Positions 34,753 through 42,700 of a DNA stretch of 49,791 nt are shown one piece after another. The position numbers and the translations under genes are program-made. This DNA comes from an uncultured Lachnospiraceae bacterium (GTDB taxonomy: Bacteria; Bacillota; Clostridia; Lachnospirales; Lachnospiraceae). Position 1 is the stretch's first letter; each line of letters begins with the position of its first letter. A model generated the notes under the pieces. That model saw only the letters and a program-made list of their open reading frames with translations, was not told the DNA's origin and made no database searches. The stretch spans positions 1 through 49,791 of the forward strand of contig CANCYR010000021.1 in NCBI GenBank assembly GCA_947382355.1, given 5' to 3'.

Positions 34753-35271
34753 ATGGAACAATTAAATGTTATGACTACTAAGGACAATGAAAGAATGTTT
34801 AAAATACTTACGGACCTGCTCCATCAGGATAAAGAATTCCAGATTATGATTACCGTACCATCCGCATCCAAAGAAGGAAAGCTTCTTGTATCCCAGGGGG
34901 ACGGAGTGCAGAAAAAAGAAAGGGACTTAGAAAAAGATGTGACCGATATGATACATGAAATCGGCGTACCGGCCCATATTAAAGGATATCAGTATTTGAG
35001 GGAAGCCATTATGATGTCGGTGGAAGACATTGAAATGCTCAACTCCATTACAAAAATTTTATATCCCACCATTGCAAAGCGGTTTTCCACTACTCCAAGC
35101 AGAGTGGAACGGGCAATACGGCATGCAATAGAAGTGGCTTGGAGCAGGGGGAAGATGGAGACTTTAGAGTCGCTTTTCGGTTATACCATCAATACAGGGA
35201 AAGGAAAGCCTACAAATTCAGAATTCATTGCATTGATAGCAGATAAGATACGACTTTTGTACCGGGATTAG
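34753..35271 (+). CDS. spo0A: Spo0A homologue with collapsed receiver domain
   Basis: This 172-residue protein is much shorter than Spo0A (about 260-270). Residues ~58-172 are a near-canonical Spo0A DNA-binding domain: [59 protein letters not shown] and [14 protein letters not shown]. Residues 1-45 (MEQLNV...[14 protein letters not shown]) line up with the first beta-alpha-beta-alpha of a receiver, with the acidic pair DD changed to KD. The remaining receiver, including the phosphoacceptor Asp and later Thr and Lys, is missing without a frameshift. The start is ATG 34753, with GGAGG at 8 nt. It lies in the normal spo0A position after spoIVB. The likely effect is phosphorylation-independent DNA binding, or a role as regulator of another full-length Spo0A. 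Confidence 0.88.
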   Translation: MEQLNVMTTKDNERMFKILTDLLHQDKEFQIMITVPSASKEGKLLVSQGDGVQKKERDLEKDVTDMIHEIGVPAHIKGYQYLREAIMMSVEDIEMLNSITKILYPTIAKRFSTTPSRVERAIRHAIEVAWSRGKMETLESLFGYTINTGKGKPTNSEFIALIADKIRLLYRD

Positions 35272-35321
35272 ACATTGAAAGGAACTGAAAAATAGTGCTT
35301 TTAAAATCCATTAAATTGTAG

Positions 35322-35327
35322 TATAAT
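35322..35327 (+). promoter_or_regulatory. -10 box upstream of glgA
   Basis: A perfect TATAAT lies 54 bases before the glgA ATG. The -35 region (TTTTAA at 17 nt) is weak. Confidence 0.45.
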
Positions 35328-35380
35328 TTTCCTATAGCCAGTGGGGAAAAGGGACTATAGATGAATTGGAGGATTTAGGA

Positions 35381-36826
35381 ATGAAAAAAATACTATTTGT
35401 TGCTTCTGAAGGTGTTCCGTTTATAAAAACAGGAGGACTGGCAGATGTTGTAGGTTCTCTGCCCAAATGCATTGACAGAAAATACTTTGATGTTAGAGTC
35501 ATCTTACCGAAATACACCTGTATCAGTCAGGAAATGAAGGATTTAATGAAATACCGGACCCATTATTATCTGGATTTTCACTGGAGGCAGGAATATGTTG
35601 GAGTACTGGAAGCAAATATAGATGGTATCAAATACTATTTTATTGATAATGAATCATTTTTCAGCGGCTTTAAAATTTACAGCGACAATGTTCTGGAGGA
35701 AATCGAAAAGTTTTCATTTTTCTGTAAGGCAGTGCTGTCTACTTTGCCCCTTATTGACTTCAGACCGGATGTGATTCATTGTCATGACTGGCAGACAGGG
35801 CTCATTCCTGTTTACTTAAAAGAAAGATTTCACGGTGGCGAGTTTTTTCGGGGGATTAAATCTGTTATGACCATACATAACTTGAAATTTCAGGGAAAAT
35901 GGGACGTGAAGACAGTTAAGGAAATTACCGGGCTTCCGGATTATTTCTTTACACCGGACAAGTTGGAAGCTTATAAGGATGCCAATCTGTTAAAGGGCGG
36001 TATTGTTTACGCAGATGCCATCACCACTGTTTCCCATACCTATGCAGAGGAAATCAAGACTGCATTTTACGGAGAAGGATTAAACGGCCTTCTTACTGCA
36101 AGGAGCAATGCCCTTAGAGGAATCGTAAACGGAATCGATTATGATGAGTTCAATCCGGAAACGGATAAATATATAAGCTTTCCTTATAACAAGATAAACT
36201 TCAGAAAGGAAAAAATCAAAAATAAACGTGCCATTCAGGAAGAGCTTGGATTAGAGCAGGATGACAAAAAGTTCATGATAGGTATTGTTTCCCGTCTTAC
36301 AGACCAGAAGGGATTTGATCTGATTGCATATATTATGGATGAACTCTGTCAGGAGGATGTGCAGATTGTAGTGCTTGGAACGGGAGAGGAACGGTATGAG
36401 AATATGTTCCGCCATTTCGACTGGAAGTACAACAATAAAGTATCTGCCAGCATATATTATTCCGAGGCATTGTCTCATAAGATTTATGCTTCCTGCGATG
36501 CGTTTTTAATGCCTTCCTTATTTGAACCATGCGGTCTGAGCCAGTTAATGGCGCTGCGTTACGGTACAGTGCCCATTGTCAGGGAAACAGGCGGGTTAAA
36601 GGATACGGTGGAGCCTTACAATGAATATGAATGCACCGGTACGGGCTTTAGCTTCCGCAATTATAATGCCCATGAAATGCTTGCCACTATCCGCTATGCC
36701 AAGTATGTATTCTATCAAAGAAAAAGAGAATGGAATAAAATGGTGGACAGAGGCATGGCAGCAGATTTTTCATGGCAGGTATCTGCCAGAAAGTATCAGG
36801 AGATGTACGACTGGTTAATTGGATAA
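35381..36826 (+). CDS. glgA: glycogen synthase
   Basis: This 481-residue GT5 glycosyltransferase extends alpha-1,4-glucan from ADP-glucose. The N-terminal FVASEGVPFIKTGGLADVVG carries the KTGGL ADP-glucose motif. HCHDWQTGLIPVYLK and the C-terminal SRLTDQKGFDLI and PSLFEPCGLSQLMALRYG (catalytic Glu) are intact. Start ATG 35381 follows GGAGG at 8 nt; a TTG 15 bases upstream is not needed. No other glg gene is adjacent, so it is an isolated member of the glycogen pathway. Confidence 0.96.
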   Translation: MKKILFVASEGVPFIKTGGLADVVGSLPKCIDRKYFDVRVILPKYTCISQEMKDLMKYRTHYYLDFHWRQEYVGVLEANIDGIKYYFIDNESFFSGFKIYSDNVLEEIEKFSFFCKAVLSTLPLIDFRPDVIHCHDWQTGLIPVYLKERFHGGEFFRGIKSVMTIHNLKFQGKWDVKTVKEITGLPDYFFTPDKLEAYKDANLLKGGIVYADAITTVSHTYAEEIKTAFYGEGLNGLLTARSNALRGIVNGIDYDEFNPETDKYISFPYNKINFRKEKIKNKRAIQEELGLEQDDKKFMIGIVSRLTDQKGFDLIAYIMDELCQEDVQIVVLGTGEERYENMFRHFDWKYNNKVSASIYYSEALSHKIYASCDAFLMPSLFEPCGLSQLMALRYGTVPIVRETGGLKDTVEPYNEYECTGTGFSFRNYNAHEMLATIRYAKYVFYQRKREWNKMVDRGMAADFSWQVSARKYQEMYDWLIG

Positions 36827-36840
36827 TTTTACAAAAAATG

Positions 36841-36872
36841 GAAAGAGGCATAGGTTTATGCTTCTTTCTTTA
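36841..36872 (+). terminator. intrinsic terminator after glgA
   Basis: The 12-bp stem GAAAGAGGCATA/TATGCTTCTTTC (36841-36852 with 36857-36868, one G-U pair) has a GGTT loop and is followed by TTTAT. Confidence 0.8.
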
Positions 36873-36896
36873 TGATAGAAAAGAAAGAGGATTGTT

Positions 36897-38672
36897 ATGG
36901 CTTTTGACGGAATTACCATTTCCTGTCTGGTTGAGGAAATGAAGGAAAAAATTTTAAACGGCAGGATTTATAAGATTGCCCAGCCGGAAAAGGATGAACT
37001 GCTTCTTACCATAAAATGCAGGAAGGCTAAGGAGGAAGGCGGGGAGAGGGAAGCTTTCCAGCAGAGGCTGCTTCTCTGCGCAGACCCTTCCCTCCCCCTT
37101 GCTTACTTTACAAAGGACAATAAGAAAAGTCCCATGACTGCCCCTAATTTCTGTATGCTCTTAAGGAAGCATATTCAAAACGGCAGGATTATTTCCATTA
37201 CCCAGCCGGGTCTGGAGCGGATTATCAATATGGAAATCGAGCATTTGGATGAAATGGGGGATTTGTGCAGGAAACAATTGATTGTGGAGCTTATGGGAAA
37301 GCACAGCAATATTATTTTCTGCAATGAAAAAGGGACGATTATCGACAGCATCAAGCATATATCGGGGATGGTCAGCAGCGTCAGGGAGGTGCTTCCGGGC
37401 AGGGAGTATTTCGTTCCAAAGACAGATGAAAAGGAAAATCCATTAAAAAAGGAATTGTCCAGAGAAGATTTTTTAAGTCTGATTCAGGAAAAGAGCATGC
37501 CCCTGTTTAAAAGCATATACAGCCATTTTACGGGAATATCCCCTATTGCGGCACAGGAAATCTGCAATCTTGCCAGAGTGGATTCTGATAAGCCTTCCGG
37601 TGCTTTGGAACAGCAGGAAGCCAATCGGTTAGTGGATGCTTACTTTATGTATATGACACAGGTGAAGGAGAAAAAATACCGTCCTTTTATCGTATATGAA
37701 AGAAAGGAGCCAAAGGAATACAGCGTGCTTCCCCTTACGATATATGACAATCTGGAAAAGGAAGAATTCCAAAGCATTTCAGTGCTGTTAGAACACTATT
37801 ATGCGGCAAAAAGCGCCGTGACCAGAATCCGTCAGAAGTCGGCGGACATCAGGAAAATCGTGCAGACTGCTTTGGAAAGGAATATAAAAAAGTATGATTT
37901 GCAGTGTAAGCAGTTAAAGGATACGGAAAAAAGAGAAACCTATAAAGTCTATGGGGAGCTTCTGCATACTTACGGGTATCAGGCGGAGCCTTTGGCAAAA
38001 TCCATGGAGGTGGAGAATTATTATACAGGAGAAATGGTGAAAATTCCTTTGGATCCGGATTTATCGGCTATGGAAAATGCAAAAAAATATTTCCAGAAAT
38101 ATAATAAGCTGAAAAGAACCTATGAGGCTTTGACAGAGTTTACAAAAGAGACAAAGGAAGAAATAGAGCATTTGGAAACAATCATGACCGCGCTGGATAT
38201 TGCCATTTTGGAAGAGGATTTGGCACAAATCAAGGAAGAGCTTATTGAAAGCGGATATATCCGCAGAAAAGGCGGGGGCAAAAAAGCAAAGCTTACAAGC
38301 AGGCCTTATCATTTTATAAGCAAAGACGGCTTTCATATGTATGTAGGGAAAAATAACTATCAGAATGAGGAACTGACCTTTAAGTTAGCAGAAGGCAACG
38401 ATTGGTGGTTCCATGCAAAGGGAATTCCCGGTTCCCATGTAATTGTAAAATCAGGCGGAAAGACAATGGCAGATTCCACCTTTGAAGAAGCCGGAAGGCT
38501 TGCGGCCCACTTCTCCAAAGCCAGGGGACAGGATAAGGTGGAAATTGACTATGTGGAAAAGAAGCAGGTGAAAAAGCCGGCAGGAGGGAAGCCGGGGTTC
38601 GTAGTATATTATACCAATTATTCTTTGATGATTGATTCGGATATTTCGGACATAGAAGAAATTAAAGAATAA
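36897..38672 (+). CDS. rqcH: ribosome quality control protein RqcH (NFACT/FbpA family)
   Basis: This 591-residue protein binds stalled 50S subunits and directs alanine tailing in B. subtilis; older annotations call it fibronectin-binding protein. It begins MAFDGITISCLVEEMKEKI, typical of NFACT-N. Helix-hairpin and coiled-coil parts span the middle (about 290-440), and the NFACT-R domain near residue 470 onward includes YVGKNNYQNEELTF, DWWFHAKGIPGSHVI and a late DYVEKKQVKKPAGGKPG. It follows the glgA terminator and probably forms its own transcript. Confidence 0.93.
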   Translation: MAFDGITISCLVEEMKEKILNGRIYKIAQPEKDELLLTIKCRKAKEEGGEREAFQQRLLLCADPSLPLAYFTKDNKKSPMTAPNFCMLLRKHIQNGRIISITQPGLERIINMEIEHLDEMGDLCRKQLIVELMGKHSNIIFCNEKGTIIDSIKHISGMVSSVREVLPGREYFVPKTDEKENPLKKELSREDFLSLIQEKSMPLFKSIYSHFTGISPIAAQEICNLARVDSDKPSGALEQQEANRLVDAYFMYMTQVKEKKYRPFIVYERKEPKEYSVLPLTIYDNLEKEEFQSISVLLEHYYAAKSAVTRIRQKSADIRKIVQTALERNIKKYDLQCKQLKDTEKRETYKVYGELLHTYGYQAEPLAKSMEVENYYTGEMVKIPLDPDLSAMENAKKYFQKYNKLKRTYEALTEFTKETKEEIEHLETIMTALDIAILEEDLAQIKEELIESGYIRRKGGGKKAKLTSRPYHFISKDGFHMYVGKNNYQNEELTFKLAEGNDWWFHAKGIPGSHVIVKSGGKTMADSTFEEAGRLAAHFSKARGQDKVEIDYVEKKQVKKPAGGKPGFVVYYTNYSLMIDSDISDIEEIKE

Positions 38673-38763
38673 AATAGAAATATATATTTAAAGTAAGAGC
38701 TTGTAAAAAAGAAGGAAATAGAAAAATAGCAGGGCTCTTTGGTGCAGGAAAATCTATCACACC

Positions 38764-38792
38764 TTGACGGCAGGGAAACAATTGCATATAAT
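38764..38792 (+). promoter_or_regulatory. strong promoter for yicC-gmk-rpoZ
   Basis: The -35 TTGACG (38764-38769), an exact 17-nt spacer and the consensus -10 TATAAT (38787-38792) give a leader of about 115 nt before yicC. The leader contains a short CCGTC/GACGG hairpin and a 27-codon ORF. Confidence 0.82.
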
Positions 38793-38863
38793 AGAAGCTA
38801 AGTATGCCGTCATAGAAAGACGGGCAGAAAGAATCTGACAAAAAAGTAATTCGGTGTACGGAC

Positions 38864-38947
38864 ATGCTGGATATCAACATGTGGGCACACTGGCTGTTAG
38901 AGAGGTACGGACATGATAAAAAGTATGACGGGATTCGGCCGCTGTGA
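38864..38947 (+). CDS. possible 27-residue leader ORF overlapping yicC
   Basis: An ATG at 38864 opens a 27-codon frame (MLDINMWAHWLLERYG... to a TGA at 38945-38947) that overlaps the yicC start in another frame. The bases TACGGACATG occur at both this start and the yicC start (38855-38867 and 38905-38916 region). It has no good Shine-Dalgarno sequence. It may be a regulatory upstream ORF or chance. Confidence 0.22.
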   Translation: MLDINMWAHWLLERYGHDKKYDGIRPL

Positions 38948-39791
38948 AATGACGGAAGGCAGCCGCAAGTTTACGGTAGAAATGAAATCCGTGAACCACA
39001 GGTATCTGGATGCAAGCATAAAAATGCCGAAAAAGTTGAATTTTTTTGAGTCATCCATAAGAAACCTGTTAAAGGAATATATCCAGAGGGGAAAGGTAGA
39101 CGTCTTTATTACTTATGAGGATTATTCCGAGAATAATGTATGCATTAAGTACAATAAGGACATTGCCGGAGAATATTATGAATATTTGAAGCAGATGGCA
39201 GAGGACTTTCAGCTGGATAATGATGTGAGGGTTTCTTCCCTGTCCAGATATCCGGAAGTGTTTGTAATGGAAGAGCAGACCATTGACGAAGAGAAGCTTT
39301 GGAAGCTGTTGGAAAAGGCAATCCGGGGAGCGGCAGAAGGCTTTGTGGAAACAAGAATCAGGGAAGGTGAGAACCTTACTAATGACCTAATAGGCAAGCT
39401 GGACGGCATGCTTACTCATGTGGCATTTATTGAAGAGCATTCCCCGCAGATTATTGCGGATTACAAGAGAAAGCTTATGGAAAAGATACAGGAGCTTTTA
39501 GAAGATACGAAGGTGGACGAAGGAAGGCTTGCCATGGAAGTGACCATTTTTGCAGATAAGGTCTGTGTGGATGAAGAGCTTGTACGTTTAAGGAGCCATG
39601 TGGAGGCAACCAAGGAAGCGCTCTTAAGCGGAGAGTGTATTGGAAGGAAGCTGGATTTCATTGCTCAGGAAATGAACAGAGAGGCAAATACCATTTTATC
39701 AAAGTCAAGTGATTTGGAAATATCCAACAGGGGAATCGAGCTGAAGACGGATATTGAAAAAATCAGAGAGCAGATACAAAATATCGAATAG
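38913..39791 (+). CDS. yicC: YicC/YloC-family endoribonuclease
   Basis: This 292-residue protein begins with the diagnostic MIKSMTGFGRCE and VEMKSVNHRYLD. It ends with GRKLDFIAQEMNREANTILSK followed by IKTD-like ELKTDIEKIREQIQNIE; the two conserved halves are both present (about residues 1-155 and 205-292). Family members are RNases that take part in RNA decay. GAGAGG lies 8 nt before the ATG. In many Firmicutes remA lies between yicC and gmk; here gmk starts 10 bases after the stop, so remA is absent from this place. Confidence 0.94.
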   Translation: MIKSMTGFGRCEMTEGSRKFTVEMKSVNHRYLDASIKMPKKLNFFESSIRNLLKEYIQRGKVDVFITYEDYSENNVCIKYNKDIAGEYYEYLKQMAEDFQLDNDVRVSSLSRYPEVFVMEEQTIDEEKLWKLLEKAIRGAAEGFVETRIREGENLTNDLIGKLDGMLTHVAFIEEHSPQIIADYKRKLMEKIQELLEDTKVDEGRLAMEVTIFADKVCVDEELVRLRSHVEATKEALLSGECIGRKLDFIAQEMNREANTILSKSSDLEISNRGIELKTDIEKIREQIQNIE

Positions 39792-39801
39792 GAGGGGTCC
39801 T

Positions 39802-40434
39802 ATGGAACGAAAAGGAATTCTTTTGGTGGTGTCCGGTTTTTCCGGAGCGGGAAAAGGGACTCTTATGAAAAATCTGGTAGAGACCTATGATAATTATGCA
39901 CTGAGCATTTCCATGACTACAAGGAAGCCAAGGGAAGGCGAAGAAGAGGGAAAAGCTTACTTCTTTGTGGAAGAAGAAGAGTTCCTGCAGAAAATCAAAG
40001 AGGAAAAAGTCATTGAATACGCGCAGTATTGCGGTCATTATTATGGCACTCCCAAAGAATATGTAGAAAAAATGCTTCATCAGGGCAAGGATGTGATTCT
40101 GGAAATTGAAATTCAGGGCGCCCTGAAGGTAAAGAAACAATTTCCGGATGCATTGCTTCTGTTCATAATGCCCCCAAGTGCAGAGGAGCTGAAACGGCGT
40201 CTGGTAGGCAGGGGCACTGAAACAGAGCAGGTCATTAAAGAAAGGCTGCTTCGGGCAGTGGAAGAGTCGGAAGGAATCGAAGAATACGATTATATCCTTA
40301 TCAATGACCGTCTTGAGGATTGTGCAAAGGAACTGAATCATCTGGTAATGGCAGCCCATAGTACGCCTGCCAGAAACCAGGAGTTTATCAATAATATAAG
40401 AAAAGGACTAAAAAGCCTTTCGAAAGGAGAATAA
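39802..40434 (+). CDS. gmk: guanylate kinase
   Basis: This 210-residue kinase phosphorylates GMP to GDP. The P-loop is SGFSGAGKGTL near residues 10-20, the GMP-binding region is SMTTRKPREGEEEGKAYFFV, and EIEIQGALKVKKQFPDAL and the lid VGRGTETEQVIKERL follow. The start is ATG 39802 after AGGAGGGG; the frame runs upstream into yicC but has no start signal there. rpoZ follows by 2 bases. Confidence 0.96.
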   Translation: MERKGILLVVSGFSGAGKGTLMKNLVETYDNYALSISMTTRKPREGEEEGKAYFFVEEEEFLQKIKEEKVIEYAQYCGHYYGTPKEYVEKMLHQGKDVILEIEIQGALKVKKQFPDALLLFIMPPSAEELKRRLVGRGTETEQVIKERLLRAVEESEGIEEYDYILINDRLEDCAKELNHLVMAAHSTPARNQEFINNIRKGLKSLSKGE

Positions 40435-40436
40435 AG

Positions 40437-40682
40437 ATGTTACATCCATCTTACACAGAATTGATACAGGTAGTAAACAGCGAGGTAGAGTCAGGAGAAC
40501 CGAAGGTGGTTAACAGCAGGTACTCCATCGTGATGGCAACCGCAAAAAGGGCAAGGCAGATAATTGCCGGCGATGATCCTATGGTAACCTCCGGGGGAAC
40601 CAAGCCTCTTTCTGCAGCAGTGGCAGAATTGAATGAAGGTAAGATTAAAATTCTTGCACAAGAGGAAACAGAAGAGCAATAA
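40437..40682 (+). CDS. rpoZ: RNA polymerase omega subunit
   Basis: This 81-residue subunit helps fold and assemble the beta-prime subunit of RNA polymerase. The signature SRYSIVMATAKRARQI near residues 27-42 and KPLSAAVAELNEGKI near 56 are present. AAAGGAGA precedes the ATG. A terminator follows 13 bases after the stop and ends the yicC operon. Confidence 0.94.
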   Translation: MLHPSYTELIQVVNSEVESGEPKVVNSRYSIVMATAKRARQIIAGDDPMVTSGGTKPLSAAVAELNEGKIKILAQEETEEQ

Positions 40683-40694
40683 GGAATGAGGCAG

Positions 40695-40727
40695 AAGAGA
40701 AATTCCCATAGGGTATTTCTCTTTTCT
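40695..40727 (+). terminator. intrinsic terminator after rpoZ
   Basis: The stem AAGAGAAATTCCC/GGGTATTTCTCTT (40695-40707 with 40711-40723, one T-T mismatch) has a 3-nt loop and is followed by TTCTT. It stands between rpoZ and rimO, so rimO needs read-through or its own weak promoter. Confidence 0.85.
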
Positions 40728-40759
40728 TACATGAAGGTGAAATGAGAGGAAAGGTCCCA

Positions 40760-42085
40760 TTGAAAATACTATTTATATCTTTAGGCTGTGATAAAAATCT
40801 TGCCGATACGGAATTTATGCTGGGAAAACTGGAAAATAAGGGATATTCTTTTACGGATGACGAGCAGGAAGCGGAGCTGATTATTGTAAATACCTGCTGT
40901 TTTATCCATGATGCCAAAGAGGAAAGCATTCAGACCCTTTTGGAAATGGGGCGGCTGAAGGAAGAAGGAAAGGCAAAGGCTTTGATTGCCGCCGGTTGTC
41001 TGGCAGAACGCTATAAGGATGAAATCATGACGGAAATCCCGGAAGTGGATGCAATCGTAGGGACAAATGCCATAGATAAAATTGTGGAAGCGGTAGAAAA
41101 GGTTTTGGTGAAGGAAGACGGAAGTCAGTTAGCAGATATTAACGGTACTCCTGCCTATGGAAAAGAACGAATTGTCACTACAGGAGGACATTTTGCATAC
41201 TTGAAAATTGCGGAGGGCTGCAATAAGAACTGCAGCTATTGCATTATCCCGAAAGTAAGGGGCCATTATCGCAGCATTCCTATGGAGCATTTGTTAAAAG
41301 CGGCAGGGGAACTGGCAGAAAAGGGAGTGAAAGAACTGATTTTAGTAGCTCAGGAGACTACCCTTTACGGCATGGACCTTTACGGGGAAAAAATGCTGCC
41401 AGAGCTCTTAAAGGCTCTCTGTAAGATTCCGGGTCTGTATTGGATAAGGATTCTCTATTGTTATCCGGAGGAGATTACGGATGAGCTGATTCAGGTAATA
41501 AAGGAAGAAAAGAAAATCTGCAGTTATCTTGACATTCCCATCCAGCACTGTTCTGACGGCATTTTAAAGAGGATGGGAAGGCGGACCAATGAAAGCTCCC
41601 TTCGGGAAATAATCGGAAGGCTTCGTAAGGAAATACCGGATATCTGTTTAAGGACTACTTTAATCACGGGCTTTCCGGGGGAAACGGAAGAAGACCATGA
41701 CAAGGTAATGCTGTTTGTGGACGAGATGGAGTTTGACAGGCTGGGGGTATTCACCTATTCCCCGGAGGAAGGCACAAAGGCGGCAGAGTTCCCGGAACAG
41801 ATAGAAGAAAGCCTGAAGGAAGAAAGACAGGCTGAGATTATGGAGCTTCAGCAGGAAATTGCTTTTGAAAAGGCAGGGGACATGGCAGGAAAAGAAGTGC
41901 TTGCAATGATTGAGGGAAAGATAGCGGATGAAAATGCCTATGTGGGAAGGACCTATAAGGATGCTCCCAATGTGGACGGACTGATTTTCATCAATACGGA
42001 TATGGAGCTTATGACCGGAGACTTTGTAAAGGTGAAGGTAATCGGCTCGTATGAATATGATTTAATAGGAGAAATAGTGGAATGA
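40760..42085 (+). CDS. rimO: ribosomal protein S12 methylthiotransferase
   Basis: This 441-residue radical-SAM enzyme methylthiolates Asp of ribosomal protein S12. The N-terminal MTTase domain has SLGCDKNLADTEFML and NTCCFIHDAKEES. The radical-SAM cluster motif CNKNCSYCIIPKVRG lies near residue 154, and a TRAM domain lies at the C-terminus (EVLAMIEGKIADENAYVGR onward). I prefer the start TTG 40760 (GAGAGGAAAGG directly upstream, giving MKILFISLGCDKN as in relatives); ATG 40742 remains possible. Its stop overlaps the pgsA start. Confidence 0.93.
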   Translation: MKILFISLGCDKNLADTEFMLGKLENKGYSFTDDEQEAELIIVNTCCFIHDAKEESIQTLLEMGRLKEEGKAKALIAAGCLAERYKDEIMTEIPEVDAIVGTNAIDKIVEAVEKVLVKEDGSQLADINGTPAYGKERIVTTGGHFAYLKIAEGCNKNCSYCIIPKVRGHYRSIPMEHLLKAAGELAEKGVKELILVAQETTLYGMDLYGEKMLPELLKALCKIPGLYWIRILYCYPEEITDELIQVIKEEKKICSYLDIPIQHCSDGILKRMGRRTNESSLREIIGRLRKEIPDICLRTTLITGFPGETEEDHDKVMLFVDEMEFDRLGVFTYSPEEGTKAAEFPEQIEESLKEERQAEIMELQQEIAFEKAGDMAGKEVLAMIEGKIADENAYVGRTYKDAPNVDGLIFINTDMELMTGDFVKVKVIGSYEYDLIGEIVE

Positions 42086-42699
42086 AGATGAATTTACCAA
42101 ACAAGCTGACTGTGCTGCGCATAATAATGGTTCCTTTTTTTGTAGGATTTATCCTGTTTTCCCCAAAGGTGTTTTGGTTTAAATGGATTGCCTTGGGGCT
42201 TTTCATCATTGCAAGCCTGACGGATATGCTGGATGGAAAGATAGCAAGAAAATATAATTTAATCACCAATTTCGGAAAATTCATGGACCCTCTGGCAGAT
42301 AAGCTGTTAGTGTGTTCAGCGCTGATATGTCTTACAGACTTGAATGTAATACCTTCATGGATTACAATTGTAATCATAGCAAGAGAATTTATTATCAGCG
42401 GCTTCCGTCTTATCGCAGCGGAAAAAGGAGTGGTCATTGCAGCAGGAAAATCCGGAAAATGGAAGACTGCAGTTACTATGGTCATGATTTGCTTTATGCT
42501 TTGTATCGTGAACACTCACGGCTTTTTAAGCAGTGCCGCTGCTTTTGAACCGACTTCTATGGGAGGGATTTATCCGGCGTACTGGGTGATTTATGCCATC
42601 GGCTATATACTAATGATTATCGCACTTGTTTTAACCGTTGTTTCTTTAATTGATTATCTGGTAAAAAATAAGGATGTAATGAAAGACGAGGTGGATTAA
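42082..42699 (+). CDS. pgsA: CDP-diacylglycerol-glycerol-3-phosphate 3-phosphatidyltransferase
   Basis: This 205-residue integral membrane enzyme makes phosphatidylglycerol phosphate. MNLPNKLTVLRIIMVPFF starts the first span. The CDP-alcohol transferase motif DGKIARKYNLITNFGKF... with D-x3-D (MDPLADK) lies near residues 50-73. About five membrane spans are present. It overlaps rimO by 4 bases (ATGA); ATG 42088 is an alternative start. The order pgsA-cinA-recA is conserved in Firmicutes. Confidence 0.95.
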   Translation: MKMNLPNKLTVLRIIMVPFFVGFILFSPKVFWFKWIALGLFIIASLTDMLDGKIARKYNLITNFGKFMDPLADKLLVCSALICLTDLNVIPSWITIVIIAREFIISGFRLIAAEKGVVIAAGKSGKWKTAVTMVMICFMLCIVNTHGFLSSAAAFEPTSMGGIYPAYWVIYAIGYILMIIALVLTVVSLIDYLVKNKDVMKDEVD

Positions 42700-42700
42700 G

